Below, one piece after another: positions 19,910 to 31,658 of a stretch of DNA of 64,000 nt. The stretch covers positions 4,092,001 through 4,156,000 of the forward strand of contig NZ_BAABIS010000001.1 in NCBI RefSeq assembly GCF_039542905.1. Direction: 5' to 3'. The translations under genes were made by a program, and so were the position numbers. The number at the start of each line of letters is the position of its first letter. The first letter of the stretch is position 1. The DNA is from Kitasatospora terrestris. GTDB lineage: Bacteria > Actinomycetota > Actinomycetes > Streptomycetales > Streptomycetaceae. Under the pieces are notes generated by a model. That model had not been told where the DNA came from and ran no database searches. It was given only the letters and a program-made list of their open reading frames with translations.

Positions 19910-21046
19910 TCAACGGGCCGCGCGGGCGGCCCGCACCACCGCCGCCGCCAGCCGGTCGTTCTCCGGCGCGGCACCGGACGGCGGGAAGACGAAGCGCCGC
20001 CGGGTGTAGCCGTACGCCACGCCGCTCGCCGGGTCGGCGAACCCCTGCGCGCCGGACACCCCGCAGTGGCCGAAGGCGTCCGGGCCGAGGAACGGGTAGC
20101 TCAGGCCCGACGTCTCGAAGCCCAGCGCGAAGTTGTCCACCGAGCCGGTGACCAGGTCGGTGCCCGGGTAGTGGACGGTGGTGAACTCGGCGACGGTCTC
20201 CGGCTCCAGCAGCGGCCCGCGGCCACCGAGCCCGCTGATCGCCGCCGCGTACAGCCCGGCGACGCCGCGGGCGCTGCCCACCCCGCCGGCCGAGGCCGAG
20301 CCCCCGGCCCGGGTCTCCCGCTCGTTGACGAAGTTCACCAGGTCGGTGCGCAGGTTGAAGGAGATCGCGAACAGGCTGTCCTTCCCGGGCATCGGCTGCG
20401 CGAGGAACTCGGTCAGCTGCTCCGGCGTCGGCTCGGCGCGCAGCAGGGAGCGGAAGCGCGGCTCCAGCTCGGCGGGCAGCCCGAGGTACAGCTCCAGGCC
20501 GTGCGGGGCACGGATCCGCTCCTCGTACAGCTCCTGCAGGGTGCGGCCGGTCGCCCGGAGGACCACCTCGCCGGTCAGCGCGCCGATCACGGTGGCGTGG
20601 TACCCGTGGGCGCTTCCGGGCTCCCAGTACGGCTTCTGCGCGGCCAGCCGGGCGGCGATCAGCCGGTCGTCGGCCAGCTCGGCGGCGGTGAACCCGTCCT
20701 CGACCGAGATCACCCCGGCCCGGTGGGCGAGCAGCTCGCGCAGGGTCAGCCGGTCCTTGCCCTCCGCCGCGAACTCCGGCCAGTACGCGGCGACCTCGCG
20801 GTCGAGGTCGAGCACGCCGTCCTGCACCAGCAGGGCGACCAGCAGGTGCGCGGCGCCCTTGGTCACCGAGTAGACGCCGGTCAGGCTGTCCTGCTCGACG
20901 CCTTCGGACCACAGGTCCACCACCGGCCGCCCGTCCAGGTACGCGGCGAGCTGTGCGCCGGGCGCGGCCGGCTCCTCGGCCAGGAAAGCCCCGAACTCCT
21001 CGCGGACGCCTTCGAACCCCTCGGCGACCGTCCCGTGCACGGACAT
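19910..21046 (-). CDS. beta-lactamase-fold serine hydrolase/esterase
   Basis: A 378-aa class C beta-lactamase-like protein. The nucleophile motif SxxK is SVTK (in TGVYSVTKGAAHLLVAL, about residue 59). The expected YxN element appears as GYHAT, so Asn is replaced by Ala, which favours an esterase/EstB-type activity over a penicillin-binding role. There is no signal peptide, so it acts in the cytosol. The ATG at 21046 is preceded by AAGGGGG lying in one arm of a strong hairpin (21053-21091). The substrate is unknown. Confidence 0.85.
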   Translation of the reverse strand: MSVHGTVAEGFEGVREEFGAFLAEEPAAPGAQLAAYLDGRPVVDLWSEGVEQDSLTGVYSVTKGAAHLLVALLVQDGVLDLDREVAAYWPEFAAEGKDRLTLRELLAHRAGVISVEDGFTAAELADDRLIAARLAAQKPYWEPGSAHGYHATVIGALTGEVVLRATGRTLQELYEERIRAPHGLELYLGLPAELEPRFRSLLRAEPTPEQLTEFLAQPMPGKDSLFAISFNLRTDLVNFVNERETRAGGSASAGGVGSARGVAGLYAAAISGLGGRGPLLEPETVAEFTTVHYPGTDLVTGSVDNFALGFETSGLSYPFLGPDAFGHCGVSGAQGFADPASGVAYGYTRRRFVFPPSGAAPENDRLAAAVVRAARAAR

Positions 21047-21052
21047 GGCTGA

Positions 21053-21091
21053 CCCCCTTGTTGACCGCGTGACGCCGGGTCAACAAGGGGG
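21053..21091 (-). promoter_or_regulatory. perfect 14-bp inverted repeat containing a ribosome-binding site
   Basis: CCCCCTTGTTGACC (21053-21066) and GGTCAACAAGGGGG (21078-21091) are perfect arms around an 11-base loop. Read leftward, the second-transcribed arm carries AAGGGGG, the ribosome site of the serine hydrolase gene, seven bases before its ATG. It may be the terminator of the upstream GH1 operon, an operator, or a hairpin that hides the ribosome site. Confidence 0.7.
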
Positions 21092-21101
21092 CGGATGTGG
21101 G

Positions 21102-22525
21102 CTATTCCCGTCCCTGGCGGCCGGTGGCGCGGACCCGGGCGATGGTGTCGCGCAGCCACAGCGCGCTCTGCTTGGGCGTCCGCTCCTGGGTCTCGTAGTC
21201 GACCCGGACGATGCCGAAGCGCTTGTCGTAGCCGTACGCCCACTCGAAGTTGTCCAGCAGCGACCAGGCGAAGTAGCCGCGCACGTCGGCGCCGCCGGCC
21301 CGGGCCTCGGCGACCGCGGCGAGGTGGGAGGCCAGGTACTCGGTGCGGTCGGCGTCGGCGACGAAGCCGGTGGCGTCGGGCTTGTCGTCGTACGCGGCGC
21401 CGTTCTCGGTGATCACCAGCGGGATGCCGGGATAGTCGCGGGAGATCCGCAGCAGCAGCCGGGTGAAGTCCTCCGGCATGACCTCCCAGTCGAGGTGGGT
21501 CACCGGCAGGCCGCCGATCGGCAGGTGGCGGGTGACCGGCAGGCCGTCCGCGTCGGTGGTGGAGCCGTCCTCGGCGTGGCCGCTGGACTTGCCGGAGCGG
21601 TAGTAGTTGACGCCCAGGGTGTCGATCGGGCTGGAGATGACCTCCAGGTCGCCGTCCTGCACCGGGATCTCGACGCCGCGCCGGGCGAGGTCGGTGACCA
21701 GGTCCTCGGGGTAGCTGCCGCGCAGGATCGGGTCGAGGTACATGCGGAAACCCAGCGCGTCGGCCCGGCGGGCCGCCTCCCGGTCGACCTCCGAGTCGGT
21801 GGCCGGGATGGCGTTGGAGAGCAGCTGGGTGACGGCCAGGTCGAGCGGGCGGCCCGCGGGGGCGAGGGCGCGCAGCCGCTGGACGGCGAGGCCGTGCGCG
21901 AGGTGCAGGTGGTGGACGGCGCGGACGCCGTCGGCGAAGTCGCGGCGGCCGGGGGCGTGCACGCCCTGGACGTAGCCGAGGACGGCCGAGCACCAGGGCT
22001 CGTTGAAGGTGGTCCAGTGCTCGACCCGGTCGCCGAGCCGCTGGTAGACCAGCTCCGCGTAGTCGGCGAAGCGGTACGCGGTGTCGCGCGCGGGCCAGCC
22101 GCCGGCGTCCTCCAGCTCCTGGGGCAGGTCCCAGTGGTAGAGGGTGAGCCAGGGGGTGATCCCGCCTGCGAGCAGCTCGTCGACCAGGCGGTCGTAGAAG
22201 CCGAGGCCGGCCTCGTTGGCCGGGCCGGTGCCGCCGGGCTGGACGCGCGGCCAGGAGACCGAGAAGCGGTAGGTGTCCAGGCCCAGCGAGCGGATCAGGG
22301 CGACGTCCTCGGGCATCCGGTGGTAGTGGTCGCAGGCCACGTCACCGGTGTCGGCGTTGTCGATCGCGCCCGGCACCCGGCACAGGGTGTCCCAGATCGA
22401 GGGGGTGCGGCCGTCCTCGGCGACGGCGCCCTCGATCTGGTAGGCCGAGGTGGCCACGCCCCAGCGGAAGTCGGCGGGCAGCCGGTCGATCGAGTCGTTG
22501 TAGCGGTCCAAGACGTCTCCAGGTG

Positions 22526-22529
<4 letters not shown>
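21102..22529 (-). CDS. GH1 beta-glucosidase, last gene of the peptide-type ABC operon
   Basis: A GH1 enzyme of about 475 aa: FRWGVATSAYQIEGAVAEDG, acid/base Glu in TTFNEPWCSA, nucleophile Glu in LVITENGAAY, and YFAWSLLDNFEWAYGY. I chose the GTG at 22529 because it overlaps the stop of the ATPase gene (GTGA), giving coupling; a TTG eight codons later with TGGAG upstream and an upstream ATG at 22553 are alternatives. It has no export signal. Its place in the operon suggests that the transporter brings in beta-glucosides or cello-oligosaccharides that this enzyme splits. Confidence 0.92.
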
Positions 22530-23517
<988 letters not shown>

Positions 23518-23521
<4 letters not shown>

Positions 23522-24456
23522 CGGGCGGCCCCTTCCTTGACGACCGGCGTCGCGGGAACGGCGACCGGGGCGGTACGGACGACCGGGGTGAAGCCGGGAC
23601 GCATCCGGATCCGGCCGGCCGGGGTCTTCAGGTCGCGGCCGGCGGTGCGCAGGCGCGGGTTGACGATCTCGTCGATGCCGAAGTTGACGAGCGAGAGCGC
23701 GGTGCCGAGCAGGGCGATGGCCAGGCCGGCGGGGACGAACCACCACCAGGCGCCGAGGCCGAGGGCCTGCTGGGTCTGCGCCCAGTAGAGGATCACGCCC
23801 CAGTTCCACGGGGACATGCCGGGGATGCCGATGAAGGCGAGCGAGATCTCGGTCATCACGGCGTACATCACGGTGCCGATGAAGGAGGAGGCGATGATCG
23901 CGGTGAGGTTCGGCAGGATCTCGAAGACCACCACGCGGAAGGTGGACTCGCCGGTGGCCTTGGCGGCGACCACGAAGTCGCGGCGGCGCAGCGAGAGGGT
24001 CTGGGCGCGCAGGACGCGGGCGCCCCAGGCCCAGGAGATCATGCCGATGATCAGGGCGACCATCAGGTCTCCGCTGTGCGGCATCACCGAGGAGACGATG
24101 ATGATCAGCGGCAGCGCGGGGATGACCAGGAAGACGTTGGAGATCGCCGACATGGTCTCGGCGCCGGGGCCGGAGAGGTAGCCGGAGGTGACGCCGACCA
24201 GGACGGCGACCACGGTGGCGAGGACGCCCGCCACGACGCCGACCAGGATGATCGAGCGGGTGCCGACCAGCAGTTGGCTGAAGATGTCCTGGCCGAGGTG
24301 GGTGGTGCCGAGCCAGTGCTTGCCGGACGGGCCCTCCATCAGGTCGGTGGAGCGGGCGTCCGGGTCGAAGGGGGCGATCCACGGGCCGATCACGGCGATC
24401 AGCCCGAAGAACGCCAGCATGGCGAGGCCGATCCGGGTCTTGGTGTTGGCGAGCAC
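23518..24456 (-). CDS. ABC transporter permease, OppC/DppC type
   Basis: A 312-aa permease with an N-terminal transmembrane segment (TRIGLAMLAFFGLIAVIGPW), the typical PDPDARS-like periplasmic turn (PFDPDARSTDLMEGPSG) and five further helices. The docking loop is near DFVVAAKATGESTFRVVVFE. The GTG at 24456 lies four bases after the upstream permease stop. The C-terminal tail (about 40 residues beyond the last helix) is longer than usual. Confidence 0.9.
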
Positions 24457-24460
24457 GGTG

Positions 24461-25437
24461 TCAGCCCTCCCGGCGGGTACGCGGGTCGAGCGCCAGGTAG
24501 GCGAGGTCGGCGAGCAGGTTGGCGGCGAGCACCGAGAGGGTGATCACCAGGAAGATCCCTTGCATCAGCGGGTAGTCCTTGACGCCGATGGCCTGCACCA
24601 GTTCCAGACCGATGCCGGGGTAGGAGAAGACCACCTCGACCAGGAAGGTGCCGCCGACGACCAGGCCGAGGGCCATGCCGAAGCCGGAGACGCTGGGGAG
24701 CAGGGCGTTGCGGGCGGCGTAGGAGAGCATCACCCGGCGTCCGCTGAGGCCCTTGGCGTGGGCGACGGTGATGTAGTCCTCGGCGGTGACGGTGACCATC
24801 ATGTTGCGCATGCTCATGATCCAGCCGGCCACCGAGGAGACCAGGATGGTGAGCGAGGGCAGCAGCGAGTGGTTGATCGCGCTGCCGATGAACTCCGGGT
24901 CGAAGTGCGGCACCAGGCCCGGCTCGTAGCCGCCCGACGAGGGCAGGAAGCTGCCGCTGCCGGTGAGGAAGGCGATCGCGATCAGCGCCAGCCAGAAGTA
25001 CGGGATGGAGGCGAAGAAGGTGGAGACCGGGAGCAGCGCGTCCGCCCAGGAGCCGCGCCGCCAGCCGGCCAGCACGCCGGCGAGGGTGCCGAGGCCGAAG
25101 GCGAGCACGGTGGTGACGCCGACCAGGCCGACGGTCCACGGCAGGGTGGTGCCGATCACCTCGGAGACCGGGGCGGGGAAGGACTTGAAGGAGATGCCCA
25201 GGTCGCCGTGGGCGAGCTGGCCCAGGTAGCTGAGGTACTGCTCCCACAGGCTCTGGTGCTTGTCCAGGCCGAAGAGCACGGTCAGCGACTGCACCGCCTG
25301 CGGGTCCAGCTGGCCCTGGTACTGCGCCATCAGCGCGGTGACCGGGTCGCCGGGGGTGAGCCGGGGGATGAAGAAGTTGATGGTGATCGCGGCCCAGGCG
25401 GTGAACAGGTAGAACCCGAGCCGTTGCAGCAGGTACT

Positions 25438-25441
<4 letters not shown>
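24461..25441 (-). CDS. ABC transporter permease, OppB/DppB type
   Basis: A 326-aa permease beginning VKYLLQRLGFYLFTAWAAIT, with the family's long periplasmic loop after helix 1 (FFIPRLTPGDPVTALMAQYQ) and five later helices; the docking loop lies around TAEDYITVAHAKGLSGRRVM. The GTG at 25441 overlaps the preceding ATPase stop as GTGA, supporting that start over an in-frame start at 25471. Confidence 0.9.
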
Positions 25442-26522
<1,081 letters not shown>

Positions 26523-26523
<1 letters not shown>

Positions 26524-28226
26524 CAGTGAGCCGGCTTGAGGTGGAGCACCACGTCCAGGGCGTTGACCTGGGTGGGCTGGATGGGGGCGTAGGGGTTGCT
26601 GTCGTCCGGCCAGCCGGTCCAGTTCTTGGTGGAGTACTCGGCGCCGTAGTTGCCGGCCGAGGTCGGGATCATCGGCATCTGCTCGACGAAGATCCGCTGC
26701 AGGGTGGCCAGCGCGGCCTTGCGGGCCGACTCGTCCGCGGCGTTGGCGTAGTCGGCCAGCGCCTGGGTCGCCTCCTTGTTGTCGAAGCGCCCGTAGTTGT
26801 TGGTGGCGGGCGAGCCGACCGGCTGGAGGCCGGCCCCGTCCATGATGTTCTGGTACATGTCGTACGGGGTGGCGCCGCCGTTCGACCAGTGCATCGCGGC
26901 CTGGAAGTTGCCGTTGGCGATGGCGGTGAACCAGGCGTCCTGGTCGGCCTTCTCCGGGGTGGCCTTGATGCCGATCTGCTTCAGGTTGTCGGAGATGATC
27001 GTCAGGGTGGTCTGGTAGTCGCCCCAGCCCGCCGGGTCGGTCATGGTCAGGGTGACCGGCTTGCCGGTCGGGTCCTGCAGGGTGTCGCCGTTGTAGGTGA
27101 AGCCGGCGTCGGTGAGCAGCTTCTTGGCGCTCGCCACGTCGCCCTCGGACTTCTTGCCCTGGTACTCCGGCGAGATGAACGCGTCGCCGATCGGGGTCGG
27201 CAGGCCGGTGATCGACTCGACGGCGGGCTTGAAGTAGCCGGCCGAGGCCTGGTTGAAGATGTCCTGGCGGTTGATCACCAGCGACATCGCGCGGCGCAGC
27301 GCCGGGTTGTCGAACGGCTTGTTGGTGGTGTTGATCCACAGGCCGTCGGCGGAGAGGTTCGCCGGGAACCAGAGCTTGTTGTGCTCCGGGTCCTTGGCCG
27401 TGTAGAGCTTCTTGGCGTCCGGGATGAAGGCGTAGGTCCACTCCAGCGCGCCCGAGGTGAGCGCCGAGGTGATCGCGTCGTTGCCGCTGTACGTGGTGTA
27501 CCGCAGCTCCTTGATCTTCGGCGCGTCCTGCCAGTAGCCGTTGCGCGTGGTCAGCGTGACGGTCTGCGGCGTGAAGGACTTCAGGGTGTACGGGCCGGTG
27601 CCGACCGGGTTCTCGACGGTGTCGGTGGCCGGGTCGGCGATGGCCGACCAGAGGTGCTTGGGCAGCACCAGGGTGGAGAGCACCACGGCCTGGCGGACGA
27701 ACTGCGAGGTGCCGAACTTGACGGTGACGTCCTTGCCCGAGGCGGTGACCGACTCGATGGGCAGGGCGGCGGTGTTGAGCGCCTTGTTGTCCTTCATCAG
27801 CTGGAAGCTGTAGGCGATGTCCTCGGCGGTCATCGGCTTGCCGTCGGAGAAGGTCACGCCGTCGCGCGCGGTGAGGGTGAGTGTTCTGTAGTTGTCCGCC
27901 CACTCGAACTTCGAGGCCAGCCAGGGCTTGGCGGGCTCGGTCGGCTTGACCAGGTTCACCATCGCCAGGGGCTCGTAGATCATGTAGCGGTAGCCGAGCA
28001 CCGCGGCGGCCGAGGTCGGCAGCAGCGGGTTGCTGTTGTTCTTCACGGTGGCGCCCTGGGGCATGCCGACGTTCAGCACGCCGGAGGCGCCGCCGCCGGC
28101 GCCGTCACCCTTGTTGGCGGAGCCCGGGTTGCTGCTGCAGCCGGCCACCAGGGCCAGCGAGATCGCGGCGACCACGAGCGGCGCCATGGTGCGCCGGGCT
28201 GCGGAACCGGTGGACGCGAAGGACAT
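26523..28226 (-). CDS. family 5 solute-binding lipoprotein (peptide/oligosaccharide type)
   Basis: A 567-aa SBP_bac_5 lipoprotein: lipobox LALVAGCSS (Cys about 30), then the binding fold with RYMIYEPLAMVN, ARDGVTFSDGKPMTAEDIAYS and ENPVGTGPYTLKSF. Most of this family bind oligopeptides, but a subgroup (CbtA-like) binds cello- and beta-glucoside oligomers; the GH1 gene at the end of the operon argues for the latter. The ATG at 28226 has GGAGGAGCA upstream. The LacI gene lies 105 bases further upstream on the same strand. Confidence 0.88.
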
Positions 28227-28331
28227 TGCTCCTCCTGGAGTGGGGAGAACCGGCGGCGGTGCCGTCCCGCTTCGGGGTGTGCGGCAGCGCGGTCGGACGC
28301 GGCGCGTCCGGCCGGTGGCGTGGGTGGTGGA

Positions 28332-29336
28332 TCAGCTCGAGGCTGAGGTGGAGCCCCGGACGACGAGGTCGGTCGGGATGACGGTCGCCTCCACCGGCAG
28401 CGGCTCGCCGGCGAAGTGGGCCATCAGCATCCGGGCCGCCGCGGCCCCCATCTCGCGCAGCGGCTGTCGGACGGTGGTGAGCGGCGGTTCCGTCTGGGAG
28501 GCGAGCGGCACGTCGTCGAAGCCGACGATCGCCACCTCCCCGGGGACCGCACGACCGGCCTCTCTCAGCGCCTGGAGGGCGCCCGCAGCGGAGAGGTCGT
28601 TGTGCGCGAAGACCGCGTCGAACTCGACGCCGTCCTCGATGAATCGGCGCATCACGGCGCGGCCGGTCTCGAAGGTGAAGTCACCTTCGACGACCGAGCC
28701 GGCCGGGAGCGGCCGGCCGCCCTCGGCGTACACCGCGGTGAACCCGTCGAGGCGTTCCACGGTGCAGCCCCACGCGAGGGTGCCGGTGATCACGACCGGC
28801 CGGGTGCGGCCGTTCGCGAGCAGGTGCCGGGCGGCGGACTCGCCGCCCGCGCGGTTGGTGGTGGCCACCGAGGCGAACTGCGGGCGCAGTTCGCGGTCGT
28901 CGATGAGGACGACCGGCAGCCCCTGCCCGTGCAGCTCGGTGATGTAGTCGAGCTGCCCCTCGGGCTCGATCACCAGGAGGCCGTCGAAGGCCTTGGCGGA
29001 CGCCTTGTTGGCGAACTGGCGCATCGACTGGTCGCCCTGGTTGCAGGTGAAGAGCATCAGGCCGTAGCCGTTGCTCTCGACCGTGTCGACGGCGCCCTGG
29101 AGGACTTCGCCGATCCACGGCCAGGTGAGCGAGGGGACGAGCATGCCGATCACCCCGGCCCTGCCTCGCGCCAGGCCCACGGCCCGCGCGCTCGGCACGT
29201 ACCCGAGCTCCTCGATGACCCTCCTGACCCGGGCCGCCGTGGAGGGCTCGAGTTCGCCCTTGCCGTTGAGCACCCGGGAGACGGTGGTCTTGCTGACCCC
29301 GGCCCGGGACGCCACGTCGGCGATGGTGATCGGCAT
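28332..29336 (-). CDS. LacI family transcriptional regulator
   Basis: A 334-aa regulator with the classic headpiece (ITIADVASRAGVSKTTVSRV, hinge VGLARGRAGVIGML) and a periplasmic-binding-like effector domain (DGLLVIEPEGQ, FAHNDLSAAGALQA, VAIVGFDDVPLASQTEPPLT). It probably responds to a beta-glucoside and controls the transporter-GH1 operon just downstream. A large inverted repeat with LacI-type half-sites overlaps its own ribosome site, pointing to autoregulation. Confidence 0.92.
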   Translation of the reverse strand: MPITIADVASRAGVSKTTVSRVLNGKGELEPSTAARVRRVIEELGYVPSARAVGLARGRAGVIGMLVPSLTWPWIGEVLQGAVDTVESNGYGLMLFTCNQGDQSMRQFANKASAKAFDGLLVIEPEGQLDYITELHGQGLPVVLIDDRELRPQFASVATTNRAGGESAARHLLANGRTRPVVITGTLAWGCTVERLDGFTAVYAEGGRPLPAGSVVEGDFTFETGRAVMRRFIEDGVEFDAVFAHNDLSAAGALQALREAGRAVPGEVAIVGFDDVPLASQTEPPLTTVRQPLREMGAAAARMLMAHFAGEPLPVEATVIPTDLVVRGSTSASS

Positions 29337-29343
29337 GGTGCCC

Positions 29344-29379
29344 CTCCTCGGAACCGGTTTCGGAAGCGGTTCCGAGGAG
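29344..29379. promoter_or_regulatory. LacI operator-like dyad over the lacI ribosome site
   Basis: CTCCTCGGAACCG (29344-29356) and CGGTTCCGAGGAG (29367-29379) are perfect 13-bp arms with a 10-base spacer. The centre contains GAACCGGTTTC and GGAAGCGGTTCC, typical LacI-family half-site patterns with central CG. The start codon of the LacI gene lies eight bases to the left. Confidence 0.7.
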
Positions 29380-29455
29380 AGTGAACACCGCGCAACACCC
29401 AGGACACAATCACGGGGCGGTAACGAACTCGCACTTAATACAAGCCTGAAAGAAT

Positions 29456-29485
29456 GTCCCGCCCCGGCGGGCGCCGGGGCGGGAC
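29456..29485 (-). terminator. terminator of the xyl-like operon
   Basis: A perfect 13-bp stem (GTCCCGCCCCGGC and complement) around a GGGC loop, 25 bases past the permease stop. Leftward of the stem the RNA reads ATTCTTT, a short U-rich tail. Confidence 0.85.
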
Positions 29486-29510
29486 GGTGACGGGGAGGGC
29501 GGGAGGCGGG

Positions 29511-30839
29511 TCAGGCGCGGCCGGCCGCCTTCTGGGTCCGCCGGGCCAGCGAGTCGATGACCACCGCCGCCAGCAGCACCGCACCGGTGATCATGAACTG
29601 GATGGCGTTGCTCAGGCCCTGGATGTTCATGCCGGACTGGATCGACCCGATGACCAGCGCACCCAGCAGTGCCGACCAGGTCGAACCCCGGCCGCCGAAG
29701 AGGCTGGTGCCGCCGATGACGGCCGCCGCGATCGCGTTCATCAGCAGGTTGCCGCCGCCCGAGGTCTGGCTGGCCGACTGGATCTGCGCAGCCAGGAACA
29801 GACCTCCGATCGCCGCCATCGTGGAACAGATCATGAACACCGTGATCCGGACCATCGACACGTTGATGCCCGCCCGCCGGGCGCCCTCGATGTTGCCGCC
29901 CAGCGCGAACACCTGGCGCCCATACGGGGTCCGGCGCAGCACCCACTCCAGCACCACGATGAAGATCAGGAAGACCAGCAGCGCCAGCGGCAGGCCCTTG
30001 TACTGGTTGAGGGTGTACGCCGCCAGGAAGGCGACCACCGCCAGCAGCCCGGTGCGCAGCGCGATGTCGGACACCGGCCGGGACGGGATGCCGGCCGCCT
30101 TCCGCCGGCGGGTGTCCAGCAGCGAGGCCCCCAGGAAGAGCAGCACGCCCACCACGGCCACCCCGTACGCGGCGATCTGCTGCCCGTAGATGGTCGAGTA
30201 GAGCCGGGAGACGATGTCCGTGCCGGAGAGGTTGACGGTGCCCTGGCTGCCCAGGATCTGCAGCATCAGGCCGTTCCAGCCGAGGTTGCCGGCCAGGGTG
30301 ACGACGAAGGCCGGGACGCCGACCTTGGCGAAGAAGAAGCCCTGGATCAGGCCGACCAGCGCGCCGCCGACCAGGGCCGAGAGCAGCGCCACCCACTGGT
30401 TGACGCCGTGGGTCACGTTCATCACCGCGAAGATCGCCGCGCACAGGCCGCTGACCGAGCCGACCGACAGGTCGATCTCGCCGAGCAGCAGCACGAAGAC
30501 CACGCCGATGGCGATCATCCCGGTGCCGACGATCTGCTGCGAGAGGTTGGAGAGGTTCTGCGCCGAGAGGAAGCTGCTGTTCAGGCTGCCGAACACGGCC
30601 CAGATCACGATCAGCGCCACCACCACCGGCAGCGAGCCGAGCTCACCGCTGCTGAGCCGCCGCTTGAACTCGCCGAGGTAGCCCTTGACGCCCTCCTGCC
30701 GGACGATCAGCCGGGGGTCGACCGCCGGGGTGGCCTCCGCCGCCACCGGCACCGCGGCGTTCACCCCGCCCTTGGGCATGTTGTCCTCGGGCAGCGGGTG
30801 GTGCCTCTCCTGGCCGTCACCCGGCATGTTCCCGCTCAT
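29511..30839 (-). CDS. xylH: sugar ABC transporter permease, XylH type
   Basis: A 442-aa CUT2 permease with about ten hydrophobic segments and the family signature LLLGEIDLSVGSVSGLCAAI plus GVPAFVVTLAGNLGWNG. The N-terminal 60 residues are a hydrophilic extension. Unlike CUT1 permeases it works as a homodimer with the adjacent ATPase. The start at 30839 overlaps the ATPase stop by four bases. Similarity of the set to actinomycete xylFGH suggests D-xylose, but ribose or another monosaccharide is possible. Confidence 0.85.
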   Translation of the reverse strand: MSGNMPGDGQERHHPLPEDNMPKGGVNAAVPVAAEATPAVDPRLIVRQEGVKGYLGEFKRRLSSGELGSLPVVVALIVIWAVFGSLNSSFLSAQNLSNLSQQIVGTGMIAIGVVFVLLLGEIDLSVGSVSGLCAAIFAVMNVTHGVNQWVALLSALVGGALVGLIQGFFFAKVGVPAFVVTLAGNLGWNGLMLQILGSQGTVNLSGTDIVSRLYSTIYGQQIAAYGVAVVGVLLFLGASLLDTRRRKAAGIPSRPVSDIALRTGLLAVVAFLAAYTLNQYKGLPLALLVFLIFIVVLEWVLRRTPYGRQVFALGGNIEGARRAGINVSMVRITVFMICSTMAAIGGLFLAAQIQSASQTSGGGNLLMNAIAAAVIGGTSLFGGRGSTWSALLGALVIGSIQSGMNIQGLSNAIQFMITGAVLLAAVVIDSLARRTQKAAGRA

Positions 30840-31621
30840 TGCGCACCCTCCGAGCCCCGGGCCCTGCGGCGGGTCACGGCGTTGTCCGTGGCGCCGGTGA
30901 TGGCCGAGATGATCTCTTCCTGGTTGGTCTGCCGCTTGTCGAAGACGCCGTTGTTGCGGCCCAGGCGCAGCACCGCGACGGTGTCCGCGACGGCCATCAC
31001 GTCGGCCATGTTGTGGCTGATCAGGATCACGCCCAGGCCCCGGTCGCGCAGCCGCTCGACCAGGTCGAGCACCTGGGCGGTCTGCTCCACCCCGAGGGCT
31101 GCGGTCGGCTCGTCCAGGATGACTACCTTGGGCGAGCCGATCAGCGCACGGGCGATCGCCACCACCTGCCGCTGGCCGCCGGAGAGCGAGGCGATCGGGA
31201 TCCGGACGCTGGGGATCCGAATCGACAGGGTGTCCAGCAGGTCCCGGGAGCGCTGCTCCATGCCGACCTCGTCGAGGACCAGCCCGAAGTGCTTCAACTC
31301 CCGCCCCAGGAAGAGGTTTCCGACCACGTCCAGGTTGTCGCAGAGCGCCAGGTCCTGGTACACGGTGGCGACGCCGAGGTGCTGGGCGTCCTGCGGCCGG
31401 TGGATGGAGACCGGGCGGCCCTCCCACTCGATCGTGCCTTCGTCCGGCTGGTGCACCCCGGCGATCGACTTCACCAGGGTCGACTTGCCGGCGCCGTTGT
31501 CGCCGACCAGCGCGACCACCTCGCCGGGGTGCACCTCCAACTCGATGTCGGTCAGCGCCTGCACGGCGCCGAACCGCTTGGAGACGCCGCGCAAGGCCAG
31601 TACCGGCTCACCCGTCACCAT
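30836..31621 (-). CDS. xylG: sugar ABC transporter ATP-binding protein, XylG type
   Basis: A 261-aa single-domain ATPase: Walker A VGDNGAGKST (about 37), Q-loop TVYQDLALCDNLDVVGN, signature SLSGGQRQVV, Walker B VVILDEPTAALG and H-loop ISHNMADVM. CUT2 ATPases are often double-length, but the actinomycete XylG form is half-size, as here. The ATG at 31621 has GGAAGGGAG six bases upstream. Confidence 0.88.
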   Translation of the reverse strand: MVTGEPVLALRGVSKRFGAVQALTDIELEVHPGEVVALVGDNGAGKSTLVKSIAGVHQPDEGTIEWEGRPVSIHRPQDAQHLGVATVYQDLALCDNLDVVGNLFLGRELKHFGLVLDEVGMEQRSRDLLDTLSIRIPSVRIPIASLSGGQRQVVAIARALIGSPKVVILDEPTAALGVEQTAQVLDLVERLRDRGLGVILISHNMADVMAVADTVAVLRLGRNNGVFDKRQTNQEEIISAITGATDNAVTRRRARGSEGAQ

Positions 31622-31658
31622 CTCCAACTCCCTTCCGCAGCAGTCCGGTCGTAGACGG

